Source: Ensifer sp. IC4062 (GTDB taxonomy: Bacteria; Pseudomonadota; Alphaproteobacteria; Rhizobiales; Rhizobiaceae). Taken from it: DNA of 47,220 nt. The position numbers and the translations under genes are program-made. Below, in pieces: positions 43,389 through 47,220 of the stretch. How positions within the stretch are numbered: position 1 is the stretch's first letter; each line of letters opens with the position of its first letter. The stretch lies in the NCBI RefSeq assembly GCF_020193575.1, contig NZ_JADYVD010000057.1, forward strand, positions 1 through 47,220, in the 5' to 3' direction. Under the pieces are notes generated by a model that made no database searches, was not told the origin of the DNA, and worked only from the letters and a program-made list of their open reading frames with translations.

Positions 43389-44393
43389 TTACCCGAACAA
43401 GTCGACCGCGAAATAGGAAAGCGCGGCGATCACGGCAGCCGCCGGCATGGTGATCACCCAGGCGATCACGATATTTCCGGCGAGCCCCCAACGCACGGCA
43501 GAGACGCGCCGTGCCGATCCGACGCCGACGATAGCACCGGTGATCGTGTGGGTGGTCGAGACCGGAATGCCGAGCCACGTGGCTCCGAACAGGGTGATGG
43601 CACCACCCGTTTCGGCGCAGAAACCCTGCATTGGATTGAGTTTGGTGATCTTCGATCCCATGGTGTGGACGATCCTCCAGCCACCAAACAGCGTGCCTAG
43701 AGCGATCGCCGCCTGGCAGGTGATGACCACCCAGAAGGGCACGTAGAATTCCGACCCGAGATAGCCTTGGGAAAAGAGCAGCACGGCGATGATACCCATG
43801 GTCTTCTGCGCGTCATTGCCGCCATGCCCAAGCGAATAGAGTGAGGCGGAAACGAACTGCAGCACCCGGAACGTGCTGTCGACGCCAAACGGCGTCTGGC
43901 GCACGAAGAGCCAGGACACGATCAGGACGAGAAGCAGCGCCAAGAAGAAGCCGATGGCCGGTGACATGACGATTGCGCCGGCAGTTTTGAGAAGACCGTT
44001 CCACACGATGGAACTGAAGCCGGCCCTGGCGAGGCCCGCTCCCACGAGACCGCCGATGAGTGCGTGCGAGGAACTCGACGGAATTCCGAACAGCCAAGTG
44101 ACGATGTTCCAGACGATCGCCCCCATCAGCGCCGCGAAGATGACCTGCGGCGTGACGATGTCCGGATTGATGATGCCCTTACCGAGGGTTTCGGCCACAT
44201 GGAGGCCGAAGAAGAGAAAAGCGATGAAGTTGAAGAAGGCCGCCCACATGACGGCATATTGCGGCCTGAGCACCCGCGTCGAGACGATGGTCGCGATCGA
44301 GTTGGCCGCGTCGTGCAGTCCGTTGAGGAAATCAAAGAACAGGGCAACGGCGATGAGCCCCACAAGCAGCGGGAAGGCGAGGGTCGCATCCAT
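43389..44393 (-). CDS. pit: Low-affinity inorganic phosphate transporter Pit
   Basis: The 334-residue PiT-family permease moves phosphate with protons or metal ions. It has about ten hydrophobic segments in two inverted repeats. The conserved signatures are the N-terminal DFLNGLHDAANSIATIV and the C-terminal GATWLGIPVSTTHTITGAIV, both with the characteristic N-x-x-N/D-A and S-T-H motifs. The start at 44393 overlaps the stop of the upstream PhoU-like gene, so the two are cotranslated. This orfA-pit pair is known from S. meliloti, where it is used when phosphate is plentiful; that recollection fits the Pho box found upstream. Confidence 0.95.
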   Translation of the reverse strand: MDATLAFPLLVGLIAVALFFDFLNGLHDAANSIATIVSTRVLRPQYAVMWAAFFNFIAFLFFGLHVAETLGKGIINPDIVTPQVIFAALMGAIVWNIVTWLFGIPSSSSHALIGGLVGAGLARAGFSSIVWNGLLKTAGAIVMSPAIGFFLALLLVLIVSWLFVRQTPFGVDSTFRVLQFVSASLYSLGHGGNDAQKTMGIIAVLLFSQGYLGSEFYVPFWVVITCQAAIALGTLFGGWRIVHTMGSKITKLNPMQGFCAETGGAITLFGATWLGIPVSTTHTITGAIVGVGSARRVSAVRWGLAGNIVIAWVITMPAAAVIAALSYFAVDLFG

Positions 44394-45037
44394 CAGACGT
44401 TCTCGATCACGATGCCGCTGATTTCGTTTGCCACGTCCTCGAAACGATCAACGACTTTCTCCAGCTCGCCGTAGATTTCGCTGCCGATGATGTAAGCCAT
44501 TGGGTTGGTAGCGCCGTGGCGCCGGAACAGGTCCTTGAGCCCCTGGTCGTGCAAGTCATCGGAGCGACCTTCGACGCGGGTAACTTCCTCGGCAATGGTG
44601 CTGAGGCGATGGGCATTGGCGCCAATCCGGTTGAGCAAGGGGATGGCCTCGGCGACCAGATGAGCCGCCTGAACCACTGCGGCACCCATTTCCTGCATGC
44701 CGGGATCGAAGTTTTTCTGCTCGTAGAGCCGGATCGTCTTCACCGTCTTGTGCATCATGTCGATTGCGTCATCCATCGACTGGATGAGATCCTTGATGTC
44801 GCCACGGTCGAAGGGGGTGATGAAGCTGCGGCGCACTGCCAGCAGGACCTCGCGGGTGATTTCGTCGGCCTCGTGCTCGAGCGCGACAATGCGATCGCAG
44901 TGGCGATCGATGTCCGCCCCCCCGGCAAGTAAAGCATTCAGCGCTTCCGCCGCTCCCATGACTGTGCGCGAATGCTGCGCAAAGAGATCAAAGAACCGAT
45001 CCTCGCGGGGAAGAAGCTTGCGAAACAGGCCGAGCAT
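44393..45037 (-). CDS. PhoU-like protein (DUF47 / OrfA), partner of Pit
   Basis: The 214-residue all-helical protein belongs to the DUF47/PhoU-like family (MLGLFRKLLPREDRFFDLFA start, then ALEHEADEITREVLLAVRRS and DRGDIKDLIQSMDDAIDMMH with the E-x-x-D-x metal-binding pattern). Members accompany Pit transporters and probably regulate phosphate flux or bind metal clusters. It is translated ahead of pit with overlapping stop and start. The Pho box at 45057-45074 lies 20-37 bp upstream of its start. In S. meliloti this operon is called orfA-pit. Confidence 0.93.
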   Translation of the reverse strand: MLGLFRKLLPREDRFFDLFAQHSRTVMGAAEALNALLAGGADIDRHCDRIVALEHEADEITREVLLAVRRSFITPFDRGDIKDLIQSMDDAIDMMHKTVKTIRLYEQKNFDPGMQEMGAAVVQAAHLVAEAIPLLNRIGANAHRLSTIAEEVTRVEGRSDDLHDQGLKDLFRRHGATNPMAYIIGSEIYGELEKVVDRFEDVANEISGIVIENV

Positions 45038-45056
45038 TGCAGATCCATCTGTCGAT

Positions 45057-45074
45057 TGTCACAAAACTGTCATA
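45057..45074 (-). promoter_or_regulatory. Pho box upstream of orfA-pit
   Basis: TTGTCAC-AAAA-CTGTCAT has two 7-bp PhoB half-sites (consensus CTGTCAT) separated by a 4-bp AT spacer; the second half-site is perfect. It sits 20-37 bp upstream of the orfA start, a position more suited to repression than activation. This agrees with the known negative control of orfA-pit by PhoB in S. meliloti. Confidence 0.8.
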
Positions 45075-45254
45075 TTGCACCCGCGCGCTTAGGGAAAGTT
45101 CTCAAGCGGATGAAAACCGCGGCTTCCCCAACTCTACGGCAAAGGCCCGCCCTGAAGCGGTATCGCCCTCTCCTCGGGTTTAACGCGGGGACTAGCCCTC
45201 TCCCGCTTGCGGACCGCTGGCAGGGAGAGCGGACTGAGCGCTTGCGGCGAGTCC

Positions 45255-45280
45255 ATTCTCCCCGTCATGACGGGGAGAAT
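45255..45280. repeat. 26-bp perfect palindrome CATGACGGGG type
   Basis: ATTCTCCCCGTCA is followed directly by its exact complement TGACGGGGAGAAT, giving a perfect 26-bp palindrome at 45255-45280. Similar CTCCCCGTCATGACGGGGAG blocks recur in rhizobial intergenic repeats, from memory. The rest of the 45100-45421 gap looks like other parts of such a repeat and contains no gene. Confidence 0.75.
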
Positions 45281-45421
45281 GTCGCGGCAGCGGGATGAGC
45301 GGCAAAGAGAGGCTTTCTGTAGTGTGCGACGGCAAAGCGGCCCGGCCCGAAACCACCCATTTCGCCTTGCCTTGGCCTCGCTTTCGGCCTACCTGACAGC
45401 AATGTCGAATCCGGACCAGAG

Positions 45422-46546
45422 ATGCCGCACAAGGTCTTCCTCAACCGCCTGAAACTGACTGATTTTCGCAACTATGCGACGCTGGCGCTCGACCTCGACG
45501 CACGCCATGTGGTGCTGACCGGCGAGAACGGCGCGGGCAAGACGAACCTCATGGAAGCGGTTTCGTTTCTCTCGCCCGGCCGCGGCCTGCGCCGTGCCGC
45601 CTATGCCGACGTCGCGCGCGTCGGAGCGGCCGACGGGTTTTCGGTTTTTGCGGCGGTCGATGGCATGGAAGGCCCGGTGGAAATCGGCACGGGTACGGCA
45701 GGCAGCGAGGATGGCCAAGCGCGCCGCCTGCGGCTCAACGGCACGCCGGCCAGGAACGTCGACGAATTGACCGACCATCTGCGTGTTCTCTGGCTGACCC
45801 CGTCGATGGATGGCCTCTTCACCGGCCCGTCCGCCGATCGCAGGCGGTTTCTCGACCGGTTGGTGCTGTCGCTCGACCCGCAGCACGGGCGGCGCGCCAG
45901 CGAGTTCGAGCGCGCGATGCGCAGCCGCAACCGGCTGCTGACGGAGTTTCGACCAGACCCTGCCTGGCTTTCGGCGATCGAACGCGAGATGGTCGGGCTC
46001 GGGGTGTCCATGGCGCTGGCGCGCCTCGAAATGCTGGGCCTGCTGACGGCGCTTGTCGAAAGAAGCCAGAGCGAGGGCACTTTTCCTTCCGCGACGCTCG
46101 CGCTCTCGGGCTTTCTCGACGACCTCAACGGTCTGCCGGCCTACGATCTCGAGGAGCGGTACCTGGCAATGCTGCTGGAAGGCCGCGGCCGCGATGCCGC
46201 GGCCGGCCGTACCCTTGATGGTCCGCATCGCAGCGACCTTTTGATTCGCCACCGCGAGAAGAACATGGAAGCCGAACGGTGTTCGACCGGCGAGCAGAAA
46301 GCGCTGCTGGTTGGCCTTGTGCTCGCCCATGCGCGGCTTGTCGGCGACATGACCGGCCACGCGCCGGTGCTGCTGCTCGACGAAATCGCCGCCCACCTCG
46401 ACGAGGGGCGGCGGGCGGCGCTCTTCGACCTTGTCGACGGCCTCGGCGGCCAGGCCTTCATGACCGGAACCGACCGAACCATGTTTGCGGCGCTTGGCGA
46501 ACGCGGCCGCTTCCTGACCGTTGCCAACGGGCAGGTTTCCGGGTGA
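45422..46546 (+). CDS. recF: DNA replication and repair protein RecF
   Basis: The 374-residue SMC-like ATPase loads RecA onto gapped DNA. It shows Walker A TGENGAGKTNLMEAVSFL (near residue 31), the signature ERCSTGEQKALLVGLVLAHA and Walker B VLLLDEIAAHLDEGRR near 315, all typical of RecF. The ATG at 45422 follows CCAGAG at short spacing and precedes the conserved NRLKLTDFRNYATLAL. Unlike in many bacteria, it is not next to dnaN or gyrB. A terminator-like hairpin follows at 46568. Confidence 0.96.
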   Translation: MPHKVFLNRLKLTDFRNYATLALDLDARHVVLTGENGAGKTNLMEAVSFLSPGRGLRRAAYADVARVGAADGFSVFAAVDGMEGPVEIGTGTAGSEDGQARRLRLNGTPARNVDELTDHLRVLWLTPSMDGLFTGPSADRRRFLDRLVLSLDPQHGRRASEFERAMRSRNRLLTEFRPDPAWLSAIEREMVGLGVSMALARLEMLGLLTALVERSQSEGTFPSATLALSGFLDDLNGLPAYDLEERYLAMLLEGRGRDAAAGRTLDGPHRSDLLIRHREKNMEAERCSTGEQKALLVGLVLAHARLVGDMTGHAPVLLLDEIAAHLDEGRRAALFDLVDGLGGQAFMTGTDRTMFAALGERGRFLTVANGQVSG

Positions 46547-46567
46547 GACTCACCTCTCGAAAGGATG

Positions 46568-46589
46568 CGGAGAAGCGTCTCCGCTTTTG
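46568..46589 (+). terminator. Terminator after recF
   Basis: GCGGAGA (46568-46574) / TCTCCGC (46579-46585) with loop AGCG forms a perfect 7-bp stem followed by TTTT. It starts 22 bases after the recF stop. It is nested inside a larger AGGATGCGG/CCGCATCCT inverted repeat (46563-46602). Confidence 0.75.
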
Positions 46590-46621
46590 CGCCCGCATCC
46601 TGCACGCAATATCTTGGGACG

Positions 46622-46669
46622 GATCACGCTCATGATTTCGGATTGTAGCAATTCAAGATCGTCGTCACC
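46622..46669. repeat. Diverged GATCACG-type hairpin repeat ahead of moeB
   Basis: GATCACGCTCATGATTTCGG, an intervening ATTGTAGCAATTC, and AAGATCGTCGTCACC form an imperfect hairpin related to the element at 22550-22596. As there, it lies directly upstream of a start codon (moeB, 46688). Confidence 0.45.
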
Positions 46670-46687
46670 TGCGAAAAGGGGCTCCGA

Positions 46688-47220
46688 ATGACGCAGGACG
46701 CAAAGCTCGATACCGCGGAAATCGCCCGTTACGCGCGCCACATCGTCCTGCCGGAAGTGGGTGGTGCGGGCCAGCAGAAGCTGAAGGCCGCGCGCGTGCT
46801 CGTCATCGGCGCGGGCGGTCTCGGCGCGCCCGTCCTCCAGTACCTTGCTGCCGCCGGGGTCGGAACACTCGGTGTCGTCGACGACGATGTAGTATCGCTG
46901 TCGAATCTGCAGCGGCAGGTCATTCACGCAACCGCGGATATCGGCCGGCCCAAGGTCGAAAGCGCTGTGATGGCGATCAATGCGCTCAATCCCCACGTGA
47001 CGGCCACGATGCACCACACGCGGATCGAGGCCGGAAACGCCGAGGAAATCTTCCGCCACTACCATCTCATCATCGATGGCTCGGACAATTTCGATACGCG
47101 TTATCTCGCGGCTGATACGGCCGAAGCGGTGCAGGTTCCGCTGGTCACCGGCGCCGTCGGCCGCTTCGACGGGTCCATCACCGTGCTGAAACCCTACGAA
47201 AGCGATGCCGAGGGCCATCC
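46688..47220 (+). CDS. moeB: MoeB/ThiF-type adenylyltransferase (partial, cut by the window)
   Basis: The first 177 residues of a ThiF-family E1-like enzyme are present; the gene runs off the right edge. It starts ARYARHIVLPEVGGAGQQKL (residues 13-32), then the ATP-binding motif VLVIGAGGLGAPVLQYLAAA, a DDDVVSLSNLQRQVIH segment with the adenylation Arg, and IIDGSDNFDTRYL near 130. MoeB adenylates the C-terminus of MoaD for molybdopterin synthesis; ThiF does the same for ThiS, and MoeB is the more usual rhizobial assignment. The C-terminal zinc site and any rhodanese domain are outside the window. AAAAGGGGCTCCGA provides a reasonable ribosome site. Confidence 0.88.
   Translation, partial: MTQDAKLDTAEIARYARHIVLPEVGGAGQQKLKAARVLVIGAGGLGAPVLQYLAAAGVGTLGVVDDDVVSLSNLQRQVIHATADIGRPKVESAVMAINALNPHVTATMHHTRIEAGNAEEIFRHYHLIIDGSDNFDTRYLAADTAEAVQVPLVTGAVGRFDGSITVLKPYESDAEGH

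Overview
The window looks like a chromosomal segment of an alphaproteobacterial rhizobium, most likely Sinorhizobium (Ensifer). I base this on GC-rich codon use, gene order (a SmeAB-type efflux pump, polA, a class A PBP, dnaK, dnaJ, pit with its PhoU-like partner, recF, moeB), rhizobial intergenic palindromes, and two trans-acting small RNA types typical of the group. The species assignment is inference from memory of related genomes. No plasmid, phage or CRISPR content is visible. The only mobile DNA is the tail of an IS481-like element at the left edge, next to a tRNA-Ser.

Layout. 1-3.3 kb: IS remnant, tRNA-Ser(GGA), a small membrane protein, an orphan BMP-family binding protein, slyX and an EI24/CysZ-like membrane protein. 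3.5-17.1 kb: a large amino-sugar and cell-wall-sugar catabolic locus. A forward operon (amidase, ROK kinase, CutC-like protein) converges on a reverse operon (nagA, SIS-domain isomerase/deaminase, GntR regulator, BadF-type kinase). That reverse operon diverges from murQ, an ABC sugar importer and a Gfo/Idh oxidoreductase. A pair of inverted 19-bp near-identical boxes lies between the divergent promoters and is the best candidate operator. 17.1-23.2 kb: a small possibly frameshifted gene, then an RND efflux pump (smeA, smeB) with an AcrR-type operator upstream and a TetR repressor gene downstream.

23.3-28.4 kb: a signalling island with a 1163-residue CheB-CheR-PAS-PAS-HWE histidine kinase, a single-domain response regulator overlapping its 3' end, and a divergent stand-alone CheB esterase with a Cys/His C-terminal motif. 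No chemoreceptor or flagellar gene is nearby. 28.5-34.1 kb: polA (proofreading site apparently degraded), a single AbcR-type (alpha-r15) sRNA, a MarR regulator and an M20 dipeptidase. 34.5-39.7 kb: a flippase-like membrane protein, a small secreted protein, an EamA transporter, a minus-strand sRNA with three CCTCCTCCC-loop hairpins (the alpha-r14/cuckoo type), and a bifunctional penicillin-binding protein. 39.8-47.2 kb: dnaK with an RpoH-type promoter, a terminator, dnaJ, the orfA-pit phosphate uptake pair with a Pho box, recF, and moeB running off the right edge.

The genes suggest import and catabolism of GlcNAc/MurNAc-type sugars, drug efflux under a local repressor, post-transcriptional control by anti-Shine-Dalgarno sRNAs, and core replication and chaperone functions. 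Most of the window is conserved chromosomal backbone. The most interesting parts are the hybrid kinase island, the two sRNAs, the operator pair, the structured 416-nt gap inside the ABC operon and the altered PolA exonuclease site.
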